NCBI RefSeq assembly: GCF_000378065.1
Contig: NZ_KB899147.1
Span: 62,001-126,000, forward strand
Length of the DNA stretch: 64,000 nt
Source: Porphyromonas gulae DSM 15663
GTDB taxonomy: Bacteria; Bacteroidota; Bacteroidia; Bacteroidales; Porphyromonadaceae
Reading direction: 5' to 3'
The stretch's first letter is position 1. Each line of letters opens with the position of its first letter. A program made the translations under genes and the position numbers. Below are positions 26,951 through 35,941 of the stretch, one piece after another. The notes under the pieces were generated by a model. That model did not search any database. It saw only the letters and a list, made by a program, of their open reading frames with translations, and was not told the origin of the DNA.

Positions 26951-28258
26951 ATGATGCGTTCGTCAAAGATCAGGTTACGGAGCCTTGCAGAGTGGCCTTT
27001 TTTCCTAATGGCCTTTTGCTTCTTTCTGATGCATTCCAGTGTATCGGCACAGCGGGTATATAAGCCGGAGGATGTACCCAACGTCCAACTTGCCGATAGC
27101 ACTCGGCTCGTGACGGACGAAGCGGGTTTGCTCAGCAATGCCCAGGAGGAGGTCATGAACGGACGGCTACGAGCCATCCGCAGCAGTTATGCCGTCGAGT
27201 TTGCCGTCGTTACTCTCCCGTCTATCGGTGATGCTCCATTGGAGGATTTTACCTTGAAGCTGGCGCGTCAATGGGGAGTCGGTAATAAAAAGAACAACAA
27301 CGGCCTTTTGCTCGTACTCGTGCTGGATCAGCGACGGGTACGCTTCGAGACGGGCTATGGTCTGGAAGGTTATTTGCCCGATGGTTTGCTGAGCCGTATC
27401 ATACATGATCGCATGATCCCTCATTTTCGATCGGGGAACTATGCCGAAGGTTTATCCGAGGGAGTTGTTGCTGTTCAGCAGGTGTTGGACGGATCTTATG
27501 ATGTGAAGCCTGACGGTGGAGATCGGTCTGCTGTTTCCAATATGAGCTGGGGTACCATATTTATATTCTATTGCGTCTTTATGCTCCTCGCTTCGGCTTC
27601 GGTACTCTATCAGCTGACTTCATATCGCAGGCAATATCCACGAGCAACGGCAGTGGAGGAATATGAATTTCTTCGCAGGCGAATATCGATGCTGGGATGC
27701 GTCTTTTTACTGCTTTTCCCTCCGGGATTTATTGTGGTGATGGCCATCGTCAAATCACGACAGAACAAACTGAAGAAAGAGATGGCTCTGTGTCCACGCT
27801 GCCATCAGCATTCGGTACATCTGCTTGATCAAAGTTTGGAAGAAGATCGTTATCTCAGTCCCTCTCAGCAGATGGAGCATAAACTTAAGAGTCGGGATTT
27901 CAGAGTCTATGCCTGCTCTTCCTGCGACCATGCGCAGGTAATAGGCTACGATCGTCCGGCTACCTCCTACAAGCGTTGTCCTAACTGCGGAACGGTTGCC
28001 CTGCGCTATATGGGAGAAAAGCGTGTGCGTACGGACAGGGGCATGATGATTCGCAAGGAATGGCGCTGTCTGTACTGCGGAGAGAATCATACCCAACAGT
28101 ACCGAGACAATAATGATGCCGAAGTTGCTGCTGCAGGTATCCTGCTGGGTTCGCTGCTTGGTCGTGGAGGCCGCAGCGGCGGTTTCGGAGGCGGCTTTGG
28201 CGGCGGTGGCTTCGGTGGTGGCAGCTTTGGTGGAGGTGGAGCCTCTGGTGGCTGGTAA
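26951..28258 (+). CDS. TPM-domain membrane protein with zinc ribbons and Gly-rich tail
   Basis: 435 residues (ATG 26951 or 26954). Signal peptide, then a TPM domain (LVTDEAGLLSNAQEEVMNGR, RQWGVGNKKNNNGLLLVLVL, RFETGYGLEGYLPDGLLSRI). Two membrane helices follow (GTIFIFYCVFMLLASASVLY; MLGCVFLLLFPPGFIVVMAI). Next come paired Cys motifs CPRCHQH/CSSCDH and CPNCGT/CLYCGE that look like zinc ribbons. The tail is Gly/Phe repeats ending GGGGASGGW. It follows lemA by 21 bases, and the two probably act together. The putative porin gene starts 7 bases later. Confidence 0.88.
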   Translation: MMRSSKIRLRSLAEWPFFLMAFCFFLMHSSVSAQRVYKPEDVPNVQLADSTRLVTDEAGLLSNAQEEVMNGRLRAIRSSYAVEFAVVTLPSIGDAPLEDFTLKLARQWGVGNKKNNNGLLLVLVLDQRRVRFETGYGLEGYLPDGLLSRIIHDRMIPHFRSGNYAEGLSEGVVAVQQVLDGSYDVKPDGGDRSAVSNMSWGTIFIFYCVFMLLASASVLYQLTSYRRQYPRATAVEEYEFLRRRISMLGCVFLLLFPPGFIVVMAIVKSRQNKLKKEMALCPRCHQHSVHLLDQSLEEDRYLSPSQQMEHKLKSRDFRVYACSSCDHAQVIGYDRPATSYKRCPNCGTVALRYMGEKRVRTDRGMMIRKEWRCLYCGENHTQQYRDNNDAEVAAAGILLGSLLGRGGRSGGFGGGFGGGGFGGGSFGGGGASGGW

Positions 28259-28265
28259 TTTAACT

Positions 28266-30326
28266 ATGTTGATGGCTGGAAGTATCAGGAAAATTGTCGG
28301 TGCTGTGGTATCACTGTGGTTTGCAGTGGTTCCCGTTCTTGCACAACATGATTATCAGTTTGATTTCGAAGGCAAGGAGGTAAAGGAACCTACCGAAGAA
28401 GAGCAGATCGCTCGGGGGGATAAACTCAAGGTCTATACGTTGAATCCCAATACGGGTGATCTCTTGCGCTCTCCCATCGATACGGCTATGCTCGGTTTCT
28501 ACAATCGAGTGAAAGCCGAGGGACGTTCGCTTGCCATCGGTTATTTGGGCAATCTGAACTCTCCGTGGGAGAGCAAAATGTTCTTCGATCGTCCGCTCTA
28601 TCATCCGCAGTTCATGTATATGTACGGGCTTCACGGTATGTTGATAGATCCTTTTACAGCCCGATTCTACGATACCAAGAGTCCTACTACTCAGGTGCTC
28701 TATCTCCGGCATGGCGACAATCAGACGCGAGAGGAAGAGCTGCGTTCTACTTTGGCTTTGAATATAGGCAAGCGAATCAACATCGGTAACGATGTGGATT
28801 ATATCTACAGCAACGGTTTCTACAACTCCAACAAGACGAAAGCCATCTCTTACCGCTTTTTCGGTAGCTACCGTTCCGATCGCTACGAGGCGTATGCTTA
28901 TGTGGGCAATAATTACTATCTGATGACAGAGAACGGAGGGATTACGAATGATGACTACGTAATCCATCCGGGTAACTTTGCCAATGGGACGAACGAATTC
29001 GTATCCACGGATATTCCGGTGAAGTTTCCCGGCAATAATATGTTCAATTCGCTTCGGCAAGGAACGGCTCGTCTGACCCATCGCTACAACCTCGGTTTCT
29101 ATCGTGAGGGACAGACCGAGTATTATGATGGCAATGAATTCGAGGCTCCCCATTTGATCGATACGATGGTATTCGTGCCCGTGGGCAGTATCTCCCATAC
29201 TTTCAATTATACTAAGAGTCGCCGCCGTTTCAAGGTCAAAAGCCCTTTGGACAGTACCGTCTATCCCAATCTTTTCATCAAACGACTGAACGATGCCGGA
29301 GAAGTGATCGTGCTGCCGAACGATACCACGCGAATGGAAGAATACCACAATACGGTGGCACTTTCTTTGCGGGAAGGTTTCCATCGCTGGGCTAAGTTCG
29401 GCCTGACGGCTTATGTCAGATTGGAGAATCGGTTTTATACGCTACAAGATTCAGTGGTCGGCGTACCCCCTACGGACAGGGAGTTCAGCACTTATATCGG
29501 GGGAGAGATCAGCCGAAGAGGGGGGAAATATCTCAACTTCGCAGCAGATGGAGAGCTCTCGGTTGTCGGGAGCGATGCCGGAGCATTCAAACTCAGAGGA
29601 CGACTAAGTACAGCGTTCAATCTCTTTCGTCGGAGGACGGAAATGGAAGCCTGGGGACAGCTCCTCAATACTCGTCCGGGTTACTTCCTGCGTCATCATC
29701 ATGGTACTGTGCACTGGTGGGACGAATCGTTCGACTTCATCCAGCAACTCAGACTGGGTGGCTCTCTTCGCTTGAAGGACTTGGGCACGACCTTGACATT
29801 GCAATCCGCTACGCTCAAGAACTATATATACTTCGACCATACGGCTTTCCCCCAACAGGTCTCTTCTCCCATACAAGTTCTCGAAGGGCGGATAGCACAT
29901 GCCTACCGATGGGGTGTTTTGGGTTGGGAAGTGGAAGCGGCCTATCAAACGAGTAGCAACCGTACGGCTTTGCCATTACCGAAGCTGGCGGCTTATGGCA
30001 ATCTCTATTTGAACTTCCGCCTGCCGAGCAGTACCAAGGTGATGCGTATACAGACGGGAGTGGATGCTCGTATCCATTCCTCTTACTATGCTCCGTATTA
30101 TGAACCTGCGGTACAGCAATTCACCACGCAACAAGAGATAAAGGTAGGAGGATCTTTCCCTCTGATGAATGCTTATGTGAATATTCACCTCAAACGCTCA
30201 CGTTTCTTCTTTGAAATGTACAATCTGGCCGAGGCTTTCATGGATAGCAAGCGTTTCTCCTTGGTGCATACGCCGTACAACCCTCGTGGTCTGCGTATGG
30301 GTATTGCCATCGACTTCAATAAATAA
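28266..30326 (+). CDS. Putative outer-membrane porin
   Basis: 686 residues from ATG 28266 (or 28272) with a signal peptide (GAVVSLWFAVVPVLAQHDYQ). The long frame upstream (from 28113) overlaps the TPM gene and is an alternate-frame translation of its Gly-rich tail, so I left it out. The mature part is rich in beta-strands: YIYSNGFYNSNKTKAISYRF, RYNLGFYREGQTEYYDGNEF, SISHTFNYTKSRRRFKVKSP, and ends NPRGLRMGIAIDFNK. It matches the pattern of the large Bacteroidota putative porin family (Porin_10-like). The substrate is unknown. The next gene begins directly after the stop. Confidence 0.75.
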   Translation: MLMAGSIRKIVGAVVSLWFAVVPVLAQHDYQFDFEGKEVKEPTEEEQIARGDKLKVYTLNPNTGDLLRSPIDTAMLGFYNRVKAEGRSLAIGYLGNLNSPWESKMFFDRPLYHPQFMYMYGLHGMLIDPFTARFYDTKSPTTQVLYLRHGDNQTREEELRSTLALNIGKRINIGNDVDYIYSNGFYNSNKTKAISYRFFGSYRSDRYEAYAYVGNNYYLMTENGGITNDDYVIHPGNFANGTNEFVSTDIPVKFPGNNMFNSLRQGTARLTHRYNLGFYREGQTEYYDGNEFEAPHLIDTMVFVPVGSISHTFNYTKSRRRFKVKSPLDSTVYPNLFIKRLNDAGEVIVLPNDTTRMEEYHNTVALSLREGFHRWAKFGLTAYVRLENRFYTLQDSVVGVPPTDREFSTYIGGEISRRGGKYLNFAADGELSVVGSDAGAFKLRGRLSTAFNLFRRRTEMEAWGQLLNTRPGYFLRHHHGTVHWWDESFDFIQQLRLGGSLRLKDLGTTLTLQSATLKNYIYFDHTAFPQQVSSPIQVLEGRIAHAYRWGVLGWEVEAAYQTSSNRTALPLPKLAAYGNLYLNFRLPSSTKVMRIQTGVDARIHSSYYAPYYEPAVQQFTTQQEIKVGGSFPLMNAYVNIHLKRSRFFFEMYNLAEAFMDSKRFSLVHTPYNPRGLRMGIAIDFNK

Positions 30327-31154
30327 ATGAAAATGAAGAAACAGATTGCTCTCTACGGCGTTTTGCTGATCTCTGTCCTTATCGTGATGGTTGCTTTGCG
30401 CCACTGTGGTAGAGGGAGCTCTACTGGTGGGGACGCTGTGGATTCGTTGCGGGATTATTCTGATATTCACCGAGAAGGAGTACTGAGGATCATCGCCCGA
30501 TACAATGACAGAGACTATTATGTGGGACAGGATTCCACCGCCGGTTTTGTTTATGATGTGGCACGGCGTTTATCGGAAATCAGTGGTATTCGGATAGAAA
30601 TCAGTCTCGAAAAGAATTGGAAAGAGAGCCTTGAAAGGTTGCGACGAGGTGCATGCGACATCATTGCACAAGACATTCCGCTGACGGCTGTAACGGACAC
30701 CGTCCACTACCGCTTTCTTCGTCCGATACACCTCGGACGGCTTTATCTGGTACAACGTCGATCCGATACTGCCTTGATTCGTCGCCAGATTGATTTGTCC
30801 GGACGGACGGTGACCATTCCGGAAGGCTCTCCGGCGAGGTTGTTCGTCAAACACCTGTCCGAGGAAATCGGGGATAGTATATATATACGAACCGATCCCA
30901 CTTATTCTGCAGAGCAATTAGCCATGATGGTGGCATCGGGCGACATCGATCTGACCGTCTGTAACCAACATGAAGCTAAGAAGTTGGGACAACTCCTCCC
31001 TGCGTTGGACTGCAGTGTACCGCTCTCTTTCGAACTGCGACAGGCATGGTTGGTGCGCCGAAGTGCAACCTCCTTGCAGGACAGTCTCAATAGTTGGTTC
31101 GAGCGGCTTCGCTTGTCAGGCGAATTGGAGCGGCTTTACGATCGTTACCATTGA
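30327..31154 (+). CDS. Periplasmic solute-binding protein, family 3 (MltF-like domain)
   Basis: 275 residues. The N-terminal hydrophobic segment is IALYGVLLISVLIVMVALRH. The body follows extracellular solute-binding family 3: GVLRIIARYNDRDYYVGQDS, GFVYDVARRLSEISGIRIEI, RLRRGACDIIAQDIPLT, GRTVTIPEGSPARLFVKHL and MMVASGDIDLTVCNQHEAKK. No lytic transglycosylase domain follows, so it is not full MltF. It starts at the base after the porin stop, in one operon with it. The ligand is unknown. Confidence 0.8.
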   Translation: MKMKKQIALYGVLLISVLIVMVALRHCGRGSSTGGDAVDSLRDYSDIHREGVLRIIARYNDRDYYVGQDSTAGFVYDVARRLSEISGIRIEISLEKNWKESLERLRRGACDIIAQDIPLTAVTDTVHYRFLRPIHLGRLYLVQRRSDTALIRRQIDLSGRTVTIPEGSPARLFVKHLSEEIGDSIYIRTDPTYSAEQLAMMVASGDIDLTVCNQHEAKKLGQLLPALDCSVPLSFELRQAWLVRRSATSLQDSLNSWFERLRLSGELERLYDRYH

Positions 31155-31216
31155 TCCTTTATTCCCACCAAGGACAGCATGAGGCATAGGGCCGGGACTT
31201 TTATTCCTCGATGTAG

Positions 31217-32422
31217 TTATTCTACGTAGAGAACAAGCCCTTTCAGGTATTCGCCTTCCGGATGATAGATGTTGATAGGGTGATCGGCAGGTTGGGTAAG
31301 TTGATGCAGTATGCGCACCTTTCTGCCGGCTGATGCCGCTGCTGTAAATACTGCCAAACGGAATTCCTCCCGACTGACTGCCTGTGAACAGCTGAAGGTG
31401 AAGAGCACACCTCCCGGCGCGATCTTGCGAAAGGCTGCCGCATTCAGCTTGCGGTAACCTATCAGAGCATTGCGAAGCACTTTGCGATGCTTGGCAAAAG
31501 CGGGCGGATCCAGCACGATCAGGTCATAAGCTCCGACTTCCATCTCATCAAGGAAACGAAAAGCATCGGCGGCATAGGAGTGATGACGACTGTCTCCCGC
31601 GAAATTCAGTGCCATATTCTTTTCCAGCAGATGTACGGCTCTGGCTGAGCTGTCCACCGAGTGTACGCTACAGGCTCCTCCTCTCATTGCATACAGGGAG
31701 AAACCACCGCTATAGCAGAACATATTGAGCACCTTACGTCCGGAGGCATATTCCTCCAGCAAGGCTCTGTTCTCTCGTTGGTCGATGAAGAACCCCGTCT
31801 TCTGTCCTTTGATCCAGTCGGGCAGGAAGAGAAGTCCGTTTTCATACTCTGCTTCGGCTTGTGCTGAACCGATCAGGAAGCCATCGGCCGATTCCAGTCC
31901 GGCCTTGAACGGTAGAGTGCTGTCCGACTTGTAGTAGACGGCATCTACCAAGCCTGTAGTCGTCGTTATAAGAGCCTTCGCAATATCCGTTCTCGCGTGG
32001 TGCATACCTACGCTGTGCGCCTGCATCACGGCTGTATGTCCATATACATCGATAATAAGACCGGGAAGTCCGTCTCCTTCTCCATGCACCAAGCGATAGG
32101 CCGTATTTTTGGATCTCGTATCATCGTAGCGGATCAGTCCCAGAGCCGAACGCAATCGGAAAGTGGCAGATAGCCGTTCTTCCCAGAAGGAAACATCGAG
32201 TACCATATCAATATCGAAGGAAAGCATTCGCACGGCTATGCTTCCTTTCTCATAGTGGCCGATTCCGAGAGGTTCATGTTTGGAGGAAAAGATACGAACC
32301 GGATCTCCTTCGGCAGGATTGCCGCTGATCGATGCTATGGCACCGGAGAAGATCCACGGATGGAATCGTCTGACGGATTCCTCTTTGTTCGGGAGTAGCG
32401 TAATGGAGGGTAAGGCTGTCAT
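31217..32422 (-). CDS. Class I rRNA methyltransferase, RlmI-like
   Basis: 401 residues from ATG 32422. This start is chosen because it overlaps the stop of the upstream exonuclease gene by 4 bases (ATGA), a coupling arrangement; the open frame extends 22 codons further. N-terminal PUA-like domain (EESVRRFHPWIFSGAI, EGDPVRIFSSKHEPLGIGHY), then an EEHEA-like linker and the SAM-binding domain with VLNMFCYSGGFSLYAMRGGA and the catalytic motif DLIVLDPPAFAKHRK. RlmI makes m5C1962 in 23S rRNA; the equivalent site is inferred. Confidence 0.88.
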   Translation of the reverse strand: MTALPSITLLPNKEESVRRFHPWIFSGAIASISGNPAEGDPVRIFSSKHEPLGIGHYEKGSIAVRMLSFDIDMVLDVSFWEERLSATFRLRSALGLIRYDDTRSKNTAYRLVHGEGDGLPGLIIDVYGHTAVMQAHSVGMHHARTDIAKALITTTTGLVDAVYYKSDSTLPFKAGLESADGFLIGSAQAEAEYENGLLFLPDWIKGQKTGFFIDQRENRALLEEYASGRKVLNMFCYSGGFSLYAMRGGACSVHSVDSSARAVHLLEKNMALNFAGDSRHHSYAADAFRFLDEMEVGAYDLIVLDPPAFAKHRKVLRNALIGYRKLNAAAFRKIAPGGVLFTFSCSQAVSREEFRLAVFTAAASAGRKVRILHQLTQPADHPINIYHPEGEYLKGLVLYVE

Positions 32423-33021
32423 AAGAGGGCGAATTGTACAGGGGTAGGGGTGGGAAGTGTCATAAGCTGATTGAATATACGCAGGCAAGCCCAGGCGTCA
32501 AGTGCAGCATAGGACTGCTGAGCCGCAGTCAGCGTACGTGCCTCCCAGTTGGTGAGCCGTTGGGATTTGCTGATGCGTCTGCCGAAAAGGATGGCGTATA
32601 TTTTCTGAAGGCTGGCATCGCGGATGCCGTATGCAGGGCAGAGCCGTTGTAGCTCGACGAATCCTGCCGGTTCGATCGGTTTGCGCCGTCTGATCACCGT
32701 CATGTCATCGCTCAGGCTCAGTCCTACTTTGAGTATGTCAGGATTCTCCAGTAGCTGTTGCAGTTCCTCCGGTATATCTATCATATTGAGTCGGAAGAGG
32801 AAGCAGTCCGTTTCTGTGGACATCTGCATCAGAGCTACCGACGGACGGGCACCACGTACGAAAGAAGGGCGGGTCTCTGTATCGAAGCCGATCGTGCGGC
32901 TGGCCGATAGTAGCTTTATGGCTTCAGGTATGGCTTCAGATTTGTCGATCAGGTGGATGCTCCCGGGGAATACCTCTGCTTCCATGCCGGCAACAGCTTC
33001 TTTATCTATATTGGCTACCAT
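32419..33021 (-). CDS. 3'-5' exonuclease, RNase D-like
   Basis: 200 residues, DnaQ/DEDDy fold. ExoI motif IGFDTETRPSF (Asp-x-Glu), ExoII around GLSLSDDMTVIR, and ExoIII QQSYAALDAWACLRIFNQL with Tyr and Asp. It has no HRDC domain, so it is a short stand-alone exonuclease rather than full RNase D. The 4-base overlap with the rRNA methyltransferase gene suggests a joint role in RNA maturation (inference). Confidence 0.88.
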   Translation of the reverse strand: MVANIDKEAVAGMEAEVFPGSIHLIDKSEAIPEAIKLLSASRTIGFDTETRPSFVRGARPSVALMQMSTETDCFLFRLNMIDIPEELQQLLENPDILKVGLSLSDDMTVIRRRKPIEPAGFVELQRLCPAYGIRDASLQKIYAILFGRRISKSQRLTNWEARTLTAAQQSYAALDAWACLRIFNQLMTLPTPTPVQFALL

Positions 33022-33040
33022 GATTTTATTGTCCTATATA

Positions 33041-33610
33041 CTATAAGTCCTCAGCTTCTTCCCTCTCCTCTTCTTCCCACGTCCGATAGGCCTCGCTGTA
33101 GCGCAGTTCGTGCAGAGCACCGGCAGCAGCCAAGAGCCGATTGCCCCAGTATTCGCCGAAGTAGGTAAGGCAGCGACCGATGGCTTGAGGAATGGCACTG
33201 TCGTTCGATTGGCGTACGACTCCGAGCAGATTGCCCACCTGCTGATATACGTCGGCCAAACATTCCCCAATACTTGCTCCTACGGGAGTATCGCTGTATT
33301 GCATATCGCTGTGTCGCGCATCGAGGAAAGAGTCGTACGACCCCAGCTGTGACTCTACGGCAGAGCGTACCTGTTCGTAGGATTCTTCCGTGATGTATTC
33401 CTCCACGAAGTCCATCTCTTCGCTGTATTCGTATGGAGGCAAAAGGGCTGTCTTGAGATAGAGAAGAGGCAGTACTTTGGAAGCTTTGTCGATGAAATCC
33501 GTAGTCCGGTGAGCTGCTGCCTGTTCGACGAGAGCACAGAATTCAACGCCCACTGTGGCAAATTCTATTAACTCCGGACTGTATACGCTTCCCGCATTAG
33601 TTTCTTTCAT
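33041..33610 (-). CDS. DUF5063-like protein
   Basis: 189 residues, soluble, mostly helical and acidic. Segments: ELIEFATVGVEFCALVEQAA, DFIDKASKVLPLLYLKTALL, GASIGECLADVYQQVGNLLG, GRCLTYFGEYWGNRLLAAAG. The pattern fits the Bacteroidota DUF5063 family of unknown function. It lies 19 bases upstream of the exonuclease gene on the same strand, so the three minus-strand genes probably form an operon. Confidence 0.75.
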   Translation of the reverse strand: MKETNAGSVYSPELIEFATVGVEFCALVEQAAAHRTTDFIDKASKVLPLLYLKTALLPPYEYSEEMDFVEEYITEESYEQVRSAVESQLGSYDSFLDARHSDMQYSDTPVGASIGECLADVYQQVGNLLGVVRQSNDSAIPQAIGRCLTYFGEYWGNRLLAAAGALHELRYSEAYRTWEEEEREEAEDL

Positions 33611-33666
33611 GTCGCAAATTTACTACATAATGCGAACGGAGAGCAACCCCCATATATATTATAATG

Positions 33667-33707
33667 TACTCTGCCGACACGGAGGGATAGCCCGTGCCGG
33701 CAGAGTA
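33667..33707 (-). terminator. Hairpin after the PAD-like gene
   Basis: A 16-bp stem with one mismatch, tactctgccgacacgg (33667-33682) against 33692-33707, in the gap between the PAD-like gene and the DUF5063 gene. Both genes are on the minus strand, so it should end the PAD-like transcript. Confidence 0.65.
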
Positions 33708-33752
33708 TATGTGTGGGAGATATAAGATCCTCTCCCGTTGTTCGGGCAGATC

Positions 33753-35447
33753 TTATTTGAGGACTTTTGTCGTAAGCGTTTTGTCGTTTCCTTCGATCCG
33801 GAGAATATAGGTGCCCTGTGGCAGGTCGTGTATGTCCATGCTATAGACAGTGGTGCCACTGACGAGAGTCTTTGTGACGGTTTTCACCGACTGTCCGCTA
33901 AGGTTGTAGAGATTGGAGCGATATTGGCCCGACTTATCCACCCGAACCGATACGACAAGCTCCGATTTATTGCCGTTGAACCATGTTCTCAAACCGGCAT
34001 CTTGCTCTTCGACAGTGCTGATGCTCTGTATTTGCACAGCTGTAAATCGAAGAGGATCCGGTTCGCCGATGAATGGGAAACATTCCTTTCGTCCGCCGGC
34101 ATCGTCGGCATAGAGGTAATATTCCACCTTGTCGTTTTCTTTCAGGTTGGTAAAGGCGTAGGTATAATGGCCGGCCGTTCCGGAAGCGGTCATGTCGGCA
34201 GCGACAAAGGCACCGGCACCATTGACCCTGTAGAAGCACTTGACACCTGTGATGGCCGCATTGGCACAGGACACCACATTCGCCTCGATTTTGAAGTCGG
34301 GACCTTTCTGATCGCCCAACAGGGGATAATGCTTGATATAGAGATACCCCTTGTCGGCTATTTGGTGGGTGCGGCAGTGAAGTGCATCCGCAAAACTCCA
34401 GGAATCCCCGATGATACCCTTGATCTCATAGCCGGGCATAGCCTTGGCATATGCTTCGAGCGCAGCCTGAGAGATTGCTCCATTGTTAAGGATAGGGACG
34501 TAAACCTTTTTATTCAGTATCAACGAGTTTGTAAAGGGATCTTTGCTGTTTGTCTTTACCCTGTAAACTTCGTATTTGGTGCCCCAAGGGGTAGTCAATT
34601 TCTCTATTTCCTGAACGAAAGCTTTCAGCTTCCTATATCTGGGGTCGGTTTCAGGAACTTGCAAGACCATTATTTTGTTCGGGGAGAGGAGCTTTGCCCA
34701 GCAGTCGATGTGGCTATTGGAATAGGCGATCAAATTGGCGTCAATGTAAGTCTGTAAGTCCGTGATGCCCAGATATTGCTTCTTTCTCTCCTGTACCTGC
34801 TCCGGAGTCAGACCTAAGTCAATTTGGTTCTGCGTATAAGCCATTTTGGACTGCATGGCCCTTCCGTATCCGTCGCACATATAGTTGCCACCGCTTTCCA
34901 CCAGTTTCATGCCGAAAAGCTCCATGTCCAAATATTTGGCTTCGTATTGAGGGAAATCATCTTCTACGGCCGGAGACCGATCGAAGAGGAAATCGACCAA
35001 CCCGACCTTGTTGTTGTCGTACATGATAAACCAACCGCTGTAGTCTCTGGTCCAGCAAGCTTCTACATCGACCGGCGCAGTGATGAACTTGCAATGAACC
35101 ATATTCACACCGGCAGCCGTATATTCGGATATAGCCTTAGCCTTTTCGCTCTCATTCCCTACCATGGTATAGACGGTGTCGTCCTTGGATAGCTCTATGA
35201 CCAACTCCATCGGAATGCGCAGCGGAAAAGCGATAAGAGCTCCGGCAGAACGTTCGAACTCTGCTATACTGCGAACAGGGCCTGCCGGAGGAGGTGTCTC
35301 GACGAAGTTCTTGTCCGCACCTTTCCATTCCGAGCCTGTTGCGATGTTTTTGCCGGTAAGGGGTGTTTGCGACTGTGCTGTCATCGTAAGGCAGGCGAGC
35401 CCCCATGCAGCGATCATCACTCTCTTCAGTAAAAATGTGCTCATCAT
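33753..35447 (-). CDS. Divergent peptidylarginine deiminase with type IX secretion tail
   Basis: 564 residues. Signal peptide, then a PAD/agmatine-deiminase-fold domain, an Ig-like domain (GHYTYAFTNLKENDKVEYYL) and a C-terminal sorting domain ending GTYILRIEGNDKTLTTKVLK. Against P. gingivalis PPAD as I recall it (556 residues), the catalytic and core residues are kept: Asp135 (WTRDYSGW), Asp192 (YMCDGYG), His246 and Asp248 (SHIDCW), Asn307 (FTNSLI) and the nucleophile Cys358 (ALHCRTH). Of the two arginines that hold the substrate carboxylate, Arg152 is kept (Arg157 here, in DFLFDRSPA) but Arg154 is Pro159. The protein is only roughly half identical to PPAD, so it looks like a paralogue. It may use different substrates; its activity is inferred. 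A MITE lies about 200 bp upstream. Confidence 0.85.
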   Translation of the reverse strand: MMSTFLLKRVMIAAWGLACLTMTAQSQTPLTGKNIATGSEWKGADKNFVETPPPAGPVRSIAEFERSAGALIAFPLRIPMELVIELSKDDTVYTMVGNESEKAKAISEYTAAGVNMVHCKFITAPVDVEACWTRDYSGWFIMYDNNKVGLVDFLFDRSPAVEDDFPQYEAKYLDMELFGMKLVESGGNYMCDGYGRAMQSKMAYTQNQIDLGLTPEQVQERKKQYLGITDLQTYIDANLIAYSNSHIDCWAKLLSPNKIMVLQVPETDPRYRKLKAFVQEIEKLTTPWGTKYEVYRVKTNSKDPFTNSLILNKKVYVPILNNGAISQAALEAYAKAMPGYEIKGIIGDSWSFADALHCRTHQIADKGYLYIKHYPLLGDQKGPDFKIEANVVSCANAAITGVKCFYRVNGAGAFVAADMTASGTAGHYTYAFTNLKENDKVEYYLYADDAGGRKECFPFIGEPDPLRFTAVQIQSISTVEEQDAGLRTWFNGNKSELVVSVRVDKSGQYRSNLYNLSGQSVKTVTKTLVSGTTVYSMDIHDLPQGTYILRIEGNDKTLTTKVLK

Positions 35448-35645
35448 ACTTTGTTATTTGGAGGTTATGAATAATGGCCTGATTATGGCCGGGAGGTCAT
35501 TCGCCAAAAGTCTTTGGTGCCGTAGAGCGTATTGATCCACATGGCAAAGAGCTTGTCCGTGAGGGAATAGACCTTGTTGATTCCGGTGATAAAGTGCAAA
35601 GCTGACAAAAGCCGGACTATAACATCCTCTCTCCTGTATGCATAG

Positions 35646-35799
35646 CAGGGCTATCGCATTTGAAAGTTTATACTGCATACTTGGCCTCTTTCTTGTATAA
35701 TTTGGGATTCTATCACATTAATTCGTACTTGTTTTGATAACCGAACGTAGCAATCGTTAGGTTTATAAGTGTGTTAACAGTTCAAATGCGATTGCCCTG
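35646..35799. mobile_element. MITE-like element 2 (154 bp)
   Basis: 19-bp terminal inverted repeats with one mismatch: cagggctatcgcatttgaa (35646-35664) and ttcaaatgcgattgccctg (35781-35799). They are flanked by a 10-bp direct repeat gtatgcatag (35636-35645 and 35800-35809). The ends share cagggc and cgcat with element 1, so both belong to one family or are mobilised by related transposases. It has no coding capacity and sits about 200 bp upstream of the PAD-like gene start. Confidence 0.85.
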
Positions 35800-35941
35800 G
35801 TATGCATAGAAATGCTTTCGGGCAAATATATTTATTTAGTTCGGAATTGGTATCTGTTTCGAAAAATCAGCGGAAAACTGCAATTCATTGTTGGATTTTT
35901 ATTCGCATTTGCAGCTAAAACTATGAAGCATAATATTCCGG

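Noticed and set aside
28113-28265. Extended start of the putative porin
   Set aside because: This part is the Gly-rich tail of the TPM gene read in another frame; a good signal peptide begins at 28266.
33738-34757. 339-codon plus-strand frame opposite the PAD-like gene
   Set aside because: The minus-strand product has a signal peptide, full catalytic set and sorting tail; the plus-strand product has none.
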